Source: Lewinellaceae bacterium
GTDB taxonomy: Bacteria; Bacteroidota; Bacteroidia; Chitinophagales; Saprospiraceae
Assembly: GCA_016713985.1 (NCBI GenBank)
Contig: JADJOD010000022.1
Span: forward strand, 1 to 64,000
Length of the DNA: 64,000 bases
Reading direction: 5' to 3'
Positions 9,103 to 17,601 of the stretch are shown here, in pieces; position 1 is the first letter of the stretch; each line of letters begins with the position of its first letter. Made by a program: the position numbers and the translations under genes. The notes below the pieces were generated by a model. That model was given only the letters and a program-made list of their open reading frames with translations, ran no database searches and was not told where the DNA came from.

Positions 9103-9304
9103 AGGGTTCGTATGCAGTTCGGTGCATTTGGGGGACGATGATTCGAAGTTGCCAATATTTATACCACAGGCTTCGAATAGCGGCCCTCACCGGGCAGCCC
9201 CCCCTCCCGAAATTTGGGAAGAAGATTGTACTTTTCAACTTGTACTGGAAAGAATAAATAATGTCGCAGATGCCTGCCGGAAAAATTGTTGCACTAATTT
9301 TCAA

Positions 9305-9321
9305 TTTGTTTTGAAAACAAA
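9305..9321. promoter_or_regulatory. 17-bp palindrome, candidate operator of the GbsR-type regulator
   Basis: TTTGTTTTGAAAACAAA is a perfect odd-length palindrome (8-bp arms around a G), 57 bases upstream of the regulator's start codon in the moxR/regulator intergenic region. Dimeric MarR/GbsR-type winged-helix proteins commonly bind such sites to autoregulate. The binding itself is inference. Confidence 0.5.
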
Positions 9322-9377
9322 ATACGTTCATTTGCATTTAATAGGTTGACAAAATTAAAAACCAAACGTATTGCCTT

Positions 9378-9886
9378 ATGGGTGCAATGAGTGTAAAGGA
9401 AGCAAAGGATAAATTTATCGAATCCTGGGGAAAAATGGCCAGCGATTGGGGTATCAACCGCACGATGGCTCAGGTACATGCGCTTCTCCTGATCGCGCCG
9501 GAACCGCTCACTGCCGACCGGGTGATGGAAGAGCTCGATATCTCCCGAGGCAACGCCAATATGAACCTTCGCGCCCTGATGGACTGGGGCCTGGTGCACA
9601 AACAACTGCGCAACGGCGAACGAAAGGAGTATTTTTTCGCAGAAAAGACATGTGGACCGTGGTCCGGCAAATTATCATCAACCGGAAACGGCGCGAACTC
9701 GATCCCATGCTCAAGGTACTCGACGAAGTAGCCGGAGTGGAAGAAAATTGCCCCGAATCGGAGCATTTTTGCGAAGTGGTGCGCGATATCCGCAAGTTTT
9801 CGCACAAAGCCAACCAAACCCTCGACGCGCTGGTAAAAGCCGAGTCGAACTGGTTTACCAATACTTTCCTCAGTATGGTGCGCTGA
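9378..9886 (+). CDS. GbsR/MarR-family transcriptional regulator (frameshifted)
   Basis: About 169 residues. The N-terminal half holds a winged helix (KFIESWGKMASDWGINRTMAQ, then ADRVMEELDISRGNANMNLR, then a wing with LVHKQLRNGERKEYFFAEK). The frame then breaks at the A run 9643-9646; one extra A joins AEK to DMWTVVRQIIINRKRREL and a C-terminal helical dimerisation region. This pattern matches GbsR-type regulators, which bind small molecules such as choline or control membrane-lipid and pigment genes in different groups; no target is evident here. A palindrome lies 57 bases upstream. It is divergent from moxR. Confidence 0.8.
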
Positions 9887-9890
9887 TGAA

Positions 9891-9940
9891 GGCGTCTCGC
9901 AAGCCATTGCACATTAGACTTACGAGACGCCCCCGGGTTT
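9891..9940. terminator. Hairpin between two convergent genes
   Basis: GGCGTCTCG (9891-9899) pairs with CGAGACGCC (9923-9931), followed on the plus strand by a G/T-rich run ending in TTTTATT. It lies between the stops of the regulator and the convergent secreted protein, so it may serve both. Confidence 0.6.
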
Positions 9941-10356
9941 TATTCCACCAGAATTTCTGAGTGGGGCACTGCCCACAAACGTTCCAGCGTAATGACCACG
10001 ATATAGTCGCCTTTCCGGCATTCCTTCAGGACTTCCTGAATGTCGATCTCCTTATAGGTTTTTTCCGAAAGCAGCATGAGCGTACGGCTATCTCCGTTCC
10101 GTACGGCTACTTTAAAGTCGATTTTTTTACCCGGTATCGGGTCTTTGCCGCTTTCCAATTCTACCGGCCGCACACTGAGTTTGCCCGTGGCATCCGAGGC
10201 AATGACACATTTTCCTGTCGTCGTGTACTCGTCAACGATCATTTTTTGGTCCAGAAATGCCGCCGAACAACTGGAAAAGTCGCTGTTCTGAGCGGATAGA
10301 CCGGTTGCGCAAAGCAGCGTGATAAATACTGATAACAGATTGATCTGTGTACTCAT
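9940..10356 (-). CDS. Small secreted protein of unknown function
   Basis: 138 residues with a clear signal peptide (INLLSVFITLLCATGLSAQ). The mature part has three cysteines, an early FSSCSAAFL stretch and mostly beta-like sequence, including an SKTYKEIDIQEV-like stretch and YIVVITLERLW near the end. It resembles small periplasmic proteins of Bacteroidota, but I cannot name a family. Convergent with the GbsR-type regulator; its upstream side faces the membrane-anchored winged-helix gene on the other strand, with about 175 bases between them. Confidence 0.7.
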   Translation of the reverse strand: MSTQINLLSVFITLLCATGLSAQNSDFSSCSAAFLDQKMIVDEYTTTGKCVIASDATGKLSVRPVELESGKDPIPGKKIDFKVAVRNGDSRTLMLLSEKTYKEIDIQEVLKECRKGDYIVVITLERLWAVPHSEILVE

Positions 10357-10518
10357 ATTGTTCTTTTTATTGGTGATTTCATTTTTTTAACATCCTTCGG
10401 CGGGCTTCTGGATTCGAATCGGCAGCAAAACTATGGTTGACGGAAACGGAATGGGGTTAATCCCTGTAAAACAGTGTAAAAGAAGTGTAAAACCTGTTTT
10501 ATCACCGCCGGACTGTGG

Positions 10519-10526
10519 TAATTTTG
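10519..10526 (+). promoter_or_regulatory. Bacteroidota -7 box with very short leader
   Basis: TAATTTTG matches TAnnTTTG. The next gene's ATG is only 5 bases past the box, so transcription from it would give a leaderless or nearly leaderless mRNA. No clear TTG -33 element is seen. Confidence 0.45.
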
Positions 10527-10531
10527 GGCGT

Positions 10532-11464
10532 ATGAACCGAATTGTATTCAGAAATTTTGGGTTGATCGGAATGATCTCCCTGGCAGGAGTGCTCGCCATC
10601 CGGGCTGTGACACTGGAACAGCAGTCCCGGCTCGAAGCAGACCGTTTTTCCGAACAGGTCAATCTCGCCCTGCGCTTTACCGCGCATCGGTTGCTTGTTT
10701 TGGCCGGAGATCGCAAGAGCGCCATTCCACCCGTGCAGGAGGATGAGCCAGGCACCTGGCTGATCAGGATGGAACAAAATTTCAATTACGACAGTTTGCC
10801 GCCCATCCTGAGCCGGGCCTTTGAATTGCACCGCATCGAAGGCCGGTACAACGTAAGCGTGGTGAATTGCCAGACCGACTATCTGACGCTCGGATACGCA
10901 GCCAACACCACCCAGCCCTCTATGGAGGTGCCCTGTGGCGGCCGGGAACAGACCGCCGGCTGTTACAACCTCCGGGTTTCTTTCCCCGACCGGAATACCA
11001 TGGCCGCCGAAGCGGGACAAAACTGGCTGTGGGTGATAGCTCTGGCCTTTATTTTGGCGATTTACGGTGTATATATCGGTTTTCGCAACCTGAAAAACAG
11101 GCGAATTGCAAATAAATATTCCGGTGCGCCGCCAGATAATGTTTCGGAAAAAACAGTGGCAGAGCTGCCCATGCTGCTGTTTGGCCAGTCCGCACTTGAT
11201 ATCTCAAATCAAAAACTGTTTGTGAAAGGAGAAGCCAAAGATCTGACGTATCGCGAAGCAAAATTACTCCAGTTTTTTTGCCGCCATACGGGCCAATTGT
11301 TGTCGCGCGATCTGATCTTGCAGTCGGTCTGGGGTGATGAGGGAATTCTGGTCGGGCGCAGCGTGGATGTGTTTGTATCCCGCTTGCGCAAACTTTTAAA
11401 ATCGGATGATACGGTGCGTATCGCCAACGTTCACGGGATAGGCTACCGGCTCGACGTGAGTTGA
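10532..11464 (+). CDS. Membrane-anchored OmpR/ToxR-like winged-helix regulator
   Basis: 310 residues from ATG 10532. Residues about 7-25 form a membrane helix (FGLIGMISLAGVLAIRAV). A periplasmic domain of about 140 residues follows, with three cysteines. A second helix (WLWVIALAFILAIYGVYIGF) is followed by a basic stretch and a C-terminal Trans_reg_C winged helix (LTYREAKLLQFFCRHTGQLL, then a recognition region with GRSVDVFVSRLRKLL and the wing IANVHGIGYRLDV). The order is sensor-outside, DNA-binding-inside, with no receiver domain or kinase neighbour, so it should act as a one-component ToxR/CadC-like transducer, although here the DNA-binding domain is C-terminal. Stop codons overlap the convergent acetyltransferase-like gene by 22 bases. 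Confidence 0.85.
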   Translation: MNRIVFRNFGLIGMISLAGVLAIRAVTLEQQSRLEADRFSEQVNLALRFTAHRLLVLAGDRKSAIPPVQEDEPGTWLIRMEQNFNYDSLPPILSRAFELHRIEGRYNVSVVNCQTDYLTLGYAANTTQPSMEVPCGGREQTAGCYNLRVSFPDRNTMAAEAGQNWLWVIALAFILAIYGVYIGFRNLKNRRIANKYSGAPPDNVSEKTVAELPMLLFGQSALDISNQKLFVKGEAKDLTYREAKLLQFFCRHTGQLLSRDLILQSVWGDEGILVGRSVDVFVSRLRKLLKSDDTVRIANVHGIGYRLDVS

Positions 11465-12441
11465 GTTCGCCAGGTCCGGATGGATTTATACATACCATAA
11501 ACCAGTTCAACAAACCGGTTCCCCGCTTTAAAAACCTGGTGATAAGGCGTCAGTTGCGCCCCGAATGCGCGAAAACCGCGTTCAATATTTTTATTCATAC
11601 TTCCTTCAAAATCAAGGGTCAATCCCTTTTCAGCACAAAACTTGATCGCTTCCCAGAATAAAAGCCAGATGGCGGAAGCGCTCTTAAAGGCGGGGTCCTG
11701 GCCGGTAAGCAGCACGAATGCGGCATGTGTATCGAATACCAGGTATAAACCGGCGTGCGGGGCGCCGGATTTTTGGTCGTATGCCATAAAACAGGCCGAC
11801 TGGCTGCGTGCTGACGCCGCTTCATGCAGGTTTTGAAAAATTGGGAAGGTATACGGCGGGTGCAGGTTCTTTCGGTGAAAAGAACGTTCGTGCAGGCGGA
11901 ATACCGAACAAAAATCACTGGGTTCCGTACGTACTTCGACGGCCTTCATCGCTTTCCGGATATCGGTGCGCAGCGTGTTTTTGAAACCCGCCCAAACCTT
12001 ATCCGGATCGTGCAGATCGGCGAAAAGGTAGGTGTAACGGGTTGTTTGCCGGAAGCCCGCCCAATAAAAAGGAAGCCAGTTCGTGACGTCGGGCCGGAAG
12101 TTGATTTGAAAAAAAGCGCTGTGCGGCAACTGCCCGATAAGTGTTTCGAATATTTTTTTTTCGACCTTGCTGCGTTTATATGGATTCGGCTCCGGCCGGA
12201 CCGGTGGTGGCAACCAGGGGCCGCCATAAGAGGTCAGCGGCGCTTGTTGCACCGTTTTTAATCCCGGATAACCGCTTATATAATATGGTAATACGCCGGA
12301 TATATCACCCGAAGCTTCCGTTGCGAGGCACACATCCCAGGCGCCCCGGAGACAAACTGCATCAAACCACCAGGGCTGAAAATGCAGCGGGACATAGTGC
12401 GACCGGCAGAATTCGGCGTAACGGGTTTTGCGCTCGGACAC
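11443..12441 (-). CDS. FemAB/GNAT-type acyltransferase
   Basis: 332 residues with a GTG start. Sequence such as FQPWWFDAVC, the middle stretch FRLHERSFHRKNLHPPY, GLYLVFDTHAAFVLLTG and LDFEGSMNKNIERGFRAFGA is typical of the acetyltransferase-like (BioF2/FemAB) fold seen in envelope and polysaccharide contexts of Bacteroidota. FNxxR-type residues at the end (GAQLTPYHQVFKA) support this. It would transfer an acyl or aminoacyl group in the cytoplasm; the acceptor is unknown. Divergent from the TM-protein/lptC pair, 81 bases away. Confidence 0.7.
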   Translation of the reverse strand: MSERKTRYAEFCRSHYVPLHFQPWWFDAVCLRGAWDVCLATEASGDISGVLPYYISGYPGLKTVQQAPLTSYGGPWLPPPVRPEPNPYKRSKVEKKIFETLIGQLPHSAFFQINFRPDVTNWLPFYWAGFRQTTRYTYLFADLHDPDKVWAGFKNTLRTDIRKAMKAVEVRTEPSDFCSVFRLHERSFHRKNLHPPYTFPIFQNLHEAASARSQSACFMAYDQKSGAPHAGLYLVFDTHAAFVLLTGQDPAFKSASAIWLLFWEAIKFCAEKGLTLDFEGSMNKNIERGFRAFGAQLTPYHQVFKAGNRFVELVYGMYKSIRTWRTQLTSSR

Positions 12442-12522
12442 GGATGCCTATTTTTGCTGCGAAGTAAACCAATTTCCTGCCAAAAAGCGACAAGCATTTC
12501 CTCCATCAACAAAACAACACTC

Positions 12523-13031
12523 ATGACCCTCCGCGAATTTTTCGACTACCTCAGCCAGAACCCCGTCATCGTAATGGCTTTTTTCCTCGGCATTCCGTTT
12601 ACGGCACTGCTGGCGGGTTTCTTCGGCAAAGGAGAAGGGCACCTGACGCCGTGGAAGTACCTTTATTCCGCTTTGATATATTTCGTTTGTGTTCCGGGCA
12701 TCTTTGCAGCGGCTCTGGCCGTTTATCTGTTTTTATTCGAGCGGGCGGCGATATTCTCAACGTGAATTTGCTGACTCAGGTGCTGCCGATTGTATCGATG
12801 ATCCTGACGCTGGCCATTATTCGCCGCAACACGTCGTTCGAACATATACCGGGATTCGGCAAATTGTCCAATCTGATGCTGATGATCGCCTCCGTTTTTG
12901 TTTTGATGTATTTCCTCGATCGCCTGTACCTGGTAGCCTGGGTAAACGTTCCTGTGCAATACCTGGTGTTGATCGTCGCCGGATTGTTGCTGGCCTTCCG
13001 GTTCAGTCTTAAAAGTTTTATCTCCAAATGA
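12523..13031 (+). CDS. Multi-spanning membrane protein, unknown (frameshifted)
   Basis: About 169 residues after joining two frames at the G run 12743-12745 (YLFLFERG then GDILNVNLLTQVLPIVSM). Four to five membrane helices: VIVMAFFLGIPFTALLAGFF, YLYSALIYFVCVPGIFAAAL, QVLPIVSMILTLAII, LMLMIASVFVLMYFL and VQYLVLIVAGLLLAFRF. No enzymatic motif. The stop overlaps the lptC ATG (AAATGATC), so it is translationally coupled to an LPS-export gene. A role in the envelope is inferred from that coupling only. Confidence 0.72.
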
Positions 13032-13594
13032 TCAGATATTTCGGATTTTGGCTGTCTGTTTTGGCACTCGCGGGCTGGACGTTTGCCTGCAATCAACTGA
13101 AAAAGGATACACGTCAGGTATTTACCCAGGATGACGTGGCGGTAGAACTGGCCCGGGACGTAGAGATTCTTTATTCCGACAGCGCTGTTGTGCGGGTGCG
13201 GGTTACCGGCCCCGTGATGCTCAATAATATCGACCGGGAGAACCCGCACCGGGAATTTCCGGAGGGGGTGAAAATTGATTTTTTAGAACCCGATTTGTCC
13301 ATAAAAAGTACCCTCACGGCAAAAACGGCCGTTCAATACCCCGATAAAGGCCGGATCATTGCACGCGACAGTGTGGTGCTTACCACGGTGAAAAAGGAAC
13401 GGCTGGAAACGGAAGAACTGATCTGGGATGAAAAAACGGCGAAGGTATTCACCGAAAAATTTGTAAAAGTGACCAAGCCGGGTGAAGTGATCTACGGATT
13501 CGGGCTGGAAGCGGAACAGGATTTTTCCTACTGGAAAATTACCGTGCCCAAAGGCCGCATAAAAGTGGATCAACTGAACGAAGTATTGAAATAA
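13028..13594 (+). CDS. lptC: LPS export protein LptC-like lipoprotein
   Basis: 188 residues. A hydrophobic N-terminus ends in a lipobox-like LAGWTFACNQ, so the protein is probably lipid-anchored rather than single-pass. The mature part is a beta-jellyroll-like LptC/YrbK domain. It has VTGPVMLNN, PEGVKIDFLEPDLSIKSTL, AKTAVQYPDKGRIIARDSVV and ELIWDEKTAKVFTEKFVKV, in the repeating strand pattern of LptC (x-G-x-I-x-A-x-G-x-V). It hands lipopolysaccharide from LptB2FG to the LptA bridge. Coupled to the preceding membrane protein; a CBS/CorC protein follows by 82 bases. Confidence 0.85.
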   Translation: MIRYFGFWLSVLALAGWTFACNQLKKDTRQVFTQDDVAVELARDVEILYSDSAVVRVRVTGPVMLNNIDRENPHREFPEGVKIDFLEPDLSIKSTLTAKTAVQYPDKGRIIARDSVVLTTVKKERLETEELIWDEKTAKVFTEKFVKVTKPGEVIYGFGLEAEQDFSYWKITVPKGRIKVDQLNEVLK

Positions 13595-13676
13595 ACCATC
13601 TACGGTTGATTTGTACGTTGACAGATTGGATATTTGTGCTATAAAACCCATCCGACACCCCCTGAAACCGCAAAAA

Positions 13677-14669
13677 ATGGACGACCCGTCTTCATCAAAA
13701 CGATTTTTCGGCTGGGCATCTGCCTTGCGCATCGGTAGTCATACTTTTCCCGCCACCTTGTTGCTCACTGCGTTGGCTGTTTTTGCAACCTTGTTGAGCG
13801 TTCCGTTTCTTTCTTTTGTGTTGGGCACGGGCCTTTTAGCGCCTTTTGTGGTTGTTTTGGCGCTTTTTTTTGTATTAATGTTGTTTAAAAGCCTGATTTT
13901 TAAAAGTATATACAAAAATGCACCTCATGGCGCCGATGCTGCGCTGCTCGAATACCTGGTTCAGCAAAACGTTTCCGGCGTCCCCGGGGAAGAAGAAGTG
14001 GAAATGGCCCTGCTGGAAAATGCCCTGCACCTGAAACAGGTTCGCGCCCATGATTGTATGGCGCCCCGCCCGGAAATCGTTCACATCGACGTACAGGCAT
14101 CGGTGGATGACCTGCTTCAACTGTTTATCGAAAGCAGCCTTTCCCGGATTGTTGTAACCGACGGGGACCTGGACCGGGTGCTGGGTTACGTCCACGTACA
14201 ACAGATTTTTACCCACCCGCGCAGTATTCGCAGCATGGTGATGCCCATCAATTTTGTTCCAGAGGCCATTCAGGTAAACGACCTTCTGAACAAATTCATC
14301 AAAAACCGCACAAACATCGCCTGCGTGGTGGACGAATACGGAAGCCTGGCCGGCTTGGTCACGCTGGAGGATGCGCTGGAACAACTATTCGGCGATATCG
14401 ACGACGAGCACGACCAGGAGGAGTTTATCGAAGTACAAATAAACGATACGGAGTTTCTGTTTTCCGGAAGGCTTGAAGTCGGGTACCTCAATGCTAAATA
14501 CCCGGCCCTCAGCCTGCCCACCGGCCCGTACAACACCCTTTCCGGCTACCTCGTCACGGCTACCGAAACCATTCCGGAACAAGGAGAACGCCTTGTCCTG
14601 AATGATAAAACATTTATTCTCGAATTGGTGAGCGACCGGAAAATTGAAACGGTTCGGGTATTGATATAA
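13677..14669 (+). CDS. CBS-pair / CorC_HlyC hemolysin-like protein
   Basis: 330 residues from ATG 13677. Two N-terminal membrane helices (TFPATLLLTALAVFATLLSV, LLAPFVVVLALFFVLMLF), followed by two CBS domains (KQVRAHDCMAPRPEIVHID, SSLSRIVVTDGDLDRVLGYVH, then NFVPEAIQVNDLLNKF and IACVVDEYGSLAGLVTLEDA). A CorC_HlyC transporter-associated domain ends with GERLVLNDKTFILELVSDRK. The usual DUF21 block is largely missing, giving a shorter membrane part than GldE encoded at 23392. CBS pairs bind adenosyl ligands. Likely a paralogue of the gliding protein GldE or an ion-efflux regulator. Confidence 0.85.
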   Translation: MDDPSSSKRFFGWASALRIGSHTFPATLLLTALAVFATLLSVPFLSFVLGTGLLAPFVVVLALFFVLMLFKSLIFKSIYKNAPHGADAALLEYLVQQNVSGVPGEEEVEMALLENALHLKQVRAHDCMAPRPEIVHIDVQASVDDLLQLFIESSLSRIVVTDGDLDRVLGYVHVQQIFTHPRSIRSMVMPINFVPEAIQVNDLLNKFIKNRTNIACVVDEYGSLAGLVTLEDALEQLFGDIDDEHDQEEFIEVQINDTEFLFSGRLEVGYLNAKYPALSLPTGPYNTLSGYLVTATETIPEQGERLVLNDKTFILELVSDRKIETVRVLI

Positions 14670-14758
14670 CGCAGGGTGTTCAAATATTTTTCAAATTCGG
14701 ACGTACTTTAGAGGCCTTCTGAGGTCTTCTTCGTTTTCAACCCTGTGAGGAGCCGTTT

Positions 14759-17004
14759 ATGACCAATTTTCGCCAGATTTATTACTCTTTCCCGGTGCGC
14801 CTGCTTGCGTTGCATTTTCGCAACCATTTGGTACTGATTGTGTTGTGGATTTTTTTGACATTACTGATGACTGGAACGGTAGGGAGTTTTTTTGGTATGC
14901 ACTACCTGCTGCTCACGCCGGAATATATGGGCGAGGTCAATTTTCTGAGTTTTTTGATCACCGGAGCGGCATTCGGAGCGTTCGTTATGATCTGGAATCT
15001 CACCACCTATCTGCTCGTGGCCAGCCGTTTTCCTTTTCTGGCTACGCTGAGCGCGCCGTTTACCAAATTTTGCCTCAACAACAGCCTGATTCCGCTGGCT
15101 TTTTTTGGCACATTCCTCATCGCTTCCACCGGGTTTCAATGGCACGACGAACTGACCAAAACCTGGGAGGTCATGTTGAATATCGCCGGCTTTGTCATCG
15201 GATCCTTCGCTTTATTCGGCGTGCTGGCCGCCTACCTGTATTTTACCAACAAGGACATCGGTGCATTCCTGCGCCCGGGAGAATTTGTGCCCAGCCCCGG
15301 CGCGCGTTTGCTGGCGCCGGGTTACCGGCTTCCCACGATCTGGGAGATCCGCGAAGGCGCCACCCGCTGGCGGGTGGATACTTATCTGACCGAACGCCTG
15401 CACCTGCGCCTGGTGCGCAGCGTGGCGCACTACAACCCCGAAATGCTCGCGCAGGTGTTCCGGCAAAACCACCTCAATGCCATCGTGGTACAGGTGGTGG
15501 CTTTGTTATTATTGATGGCCCAGGGCATCTTTATGGAAAGTGAGTGGGTGAGGATACCCACCGGAGCAACGGTTTTTATTCTTGCCAGTATGGTTATGTC
15601 CATGTTTGGCGCCATCACGTTCTGGTTCAGAAACTGGGGTACCCTGGTTTTTATCTGCCTCCTGGTCGCGGTCAATTATATCACCGGTTTCGGTTTTTTC
15701 AACTACCGCAACCGCGCTTACGGACTCTCTTACCAGGAAGAAAAACGCGCGACCTATTCCTATCAGGAGTTGGAAAAAATATGTTCGCCCGAAAATACCC
15801 GGCGGGACAAAGAGGCCACCCGGCGTATTCAGAACAACTGGCTGGCGAAAAACCGCACCCCCTTAACCCGAAGCCCAAAATGGTTTTCCTCTGCGTCAGT
15901 GGCGGAGGTATGCGCTCGTCGCTGTGGACCATGCAAACACTCCAGCAGGTGGACCGCGCCACCGATGGAAAATTGATGCGCCAGTCTGCCCTTATTTCGG
16001 GCGCTTCGGGAGGGATGCTGGGCGCTGCATACCTCCGCGAAATATACCTGCAGCAACAAGAGGGCGGAGCGGTATCGATGTACGATTCCAGCCTCACCGA
16101 AGATATTGCGCGGGATCTGCTCAACCCCGTCACCTTTGCCGTCATTGCCAACGACCTCTTTTTCCCTATTTCCACCTTTCGGTCGGGGAATTTTACGTAC
16201 CGGAAGGACCGGGGCTATTTGTTTGAAAGCCAATTAAATAAAAACTGCCGGGGCCTTTTGTCCAAACGTCTGGCCGACTACCGGCAGGCCGAAAAAGACG
16301 CGGCGATCCCGATGATGATCGTGTCGCCGTTTGTGCTGAACGATGCCCGCCGTTTACTGATCAGTCCGCAAGGTGTTTCCTACCTGATGAAACCGCCCGA
16401 TGAGGGCCGGCTCGCGGTGCAATTAGAGATAGATGGCGTCGATTTTGGCCGGCTTTTCGCCCGACAGGAAGCCGACAGCCTCACATTTACCAGCGCATTG
16501 CGAATGAACTGTACCTATCCGCTTATTCTGCCGAATGTGTGGCTTCCGACCAACCCTTCCGTGGAGGCCATGGACGCCGGTTTTCGGGATAATTACGGCA
16601 TTTCGGTGGCCGCGCGTTTTGTTCATACGTTTCGCGACTGGATACTGGAAAACACCGGAGGCGTGGTATTTGTACAAATCCGTTGCTGGCAAAAAATAGA
16701 TCCCATCGTTAAAAGCGATTCGAAAGGAATTCTTCACACCCTGCTTACTCCGGCCAATGCTGCCGGCAATATCACCTCCATGCAGGATTTTGAGCAAGAC
16801 AACACCCTTGCTATGCTTGATGATCTGCTGGGTGAAAAAAAACTCGAAGTGGTCCGGTTTCTTTACCAGCCGGTCCGGAAACAAAACGAGGCCACCATGA
16901 GCCTGCACCTTAGTACGCGTGAACAACTCGATCTCATGCAGGCCTTTTATGCGCCGGAGAACCAGGCCAGCCTGGCCGCTTTGAAGCAAATATTGAGAAA
17001 ATAA
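14759..17004 (+). CDS. Multi-TM protein fused to patatin-like phospholipase (frameshifted)
   Basis: About 748 residues. The first 360 or so carry roughly six membrane helices (LVLIVLWIFLTLLMTGTVG, NFLSFLITGAAFGAFVMIW, VVQVVALLLLMAQGIFM and others) plus a soluble loop. The frame breaks at the A run 15847-15851; one extra A gives LAKKPHPLNPKPKM and then the patatin domain. That domain has VSGGGMRSS (oxyanion loop), LISGASGGMLGA with the GxSxG serine, and AMDAGFRDNYG carrying the catalytic Asp (DAG instead of the usual DGG). A membrane-tethered serine lipase acting on lipids at the inner membrane is the likely role. Standing alone between the CBS gene and fur. Confidence 0.82.
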
Positions 17005-17026
17005 GCCGTTTTATTCGCTACATTTG
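16993..17026 (+). promoter_or_regulatory. Promoter of the Fur-family gene
   Basis: A -33 TTG (16993-16995) and a -7 TACATTTG (17019-17026) are separated by 23 bases, within the Bacteroidota sigma range. The ATG follows at 17043. The -33 lies inside the last codons of the patatin gene. Confidence 0.65.
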
Positions 17027-17042
17027 CCCAAATTTGATTGAC

Positions 17043-17567
17043 ATGACCGCTCAACGCAACGAACAGGAACTTATCCAGCAGGTGCTCAATATTTTTTCCG
17101 CCCAACTTGAAAAAAACGGCTTCCGGAAAACCCCCGAACGTTTTGCCATACTGGAAGAGATATATAAAAGAAGCGACCACTTCGACGCCGAAGCGCTTTA
17201 CATTCATATGAAAAACCGTAATTACCGGGTCAGCCGCGCTACAGTGTACAATACGCTCGAATTACTGGTAGCCTGCGACCTGGTGAAAAAACACCAGTTT
17301 GGAAAAAACCTGGCGCAGTACGAAAAATCGTACGGCTATAAGCAGCATGATCACGTGATTTGTGCAAACTGCGGCAAAGTGGTTGAGTTTTGCGACCCGC
17401 GTGTACAACAGATCAAAGACATGGTCGGTGAATTGCTGAATTTCAGGATCACCCACCATTCGCTCAATTTTTACGGTATCTGCGGTACCTGTCAGAAAGA
17501 AATGGAGTTCGGTATCGTGCGCAAACAACCCAAAGTAACAGAAGACGAACCGGGATGGGGCGACTGA
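17043..17567 (+). CDS. Fur-family metalloregulator
   Basis: 174 residues. The N-terminal winged helix (FRKTPERFAILEEIYKRSDH, RVSRATVYNTLELLVACDLV) is followed by a dimerisation domain. That domain has the metal ligands HDHVICANCGKVVEF and a second CxxC (GICGTCQKE), which forms the structural zinc site Cys-Asn-x-Cys/Cys-x2-Cys. It should repress metal- or peroxide-response genes. A PerR/Zur/Fur choice cannot be made from sequence alone. It has its own promoter upstream and converges with pyk, with 34 bases between the stops. Confidence 0.9.
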   Translation: MTAQRNEQELIQQVLNIFSAQLEKNGFRKTPERFAILEEIYKRSDHFDAEALYIHMKNRNYRVSRATVYNTLELLVACDLVKKHQFGKNLAQYEKSYGYKQHDHVICANCGKVVEFCDPRVQQIKDMVGELLNFRITHHSLNFYGICGTCQKEMEFGIVRKQPKVTEDEPGWGD

Positions 17568-17601
17568 TTTAAAAATGGGTCAGCGCTATACATACCCCGA
17601 T

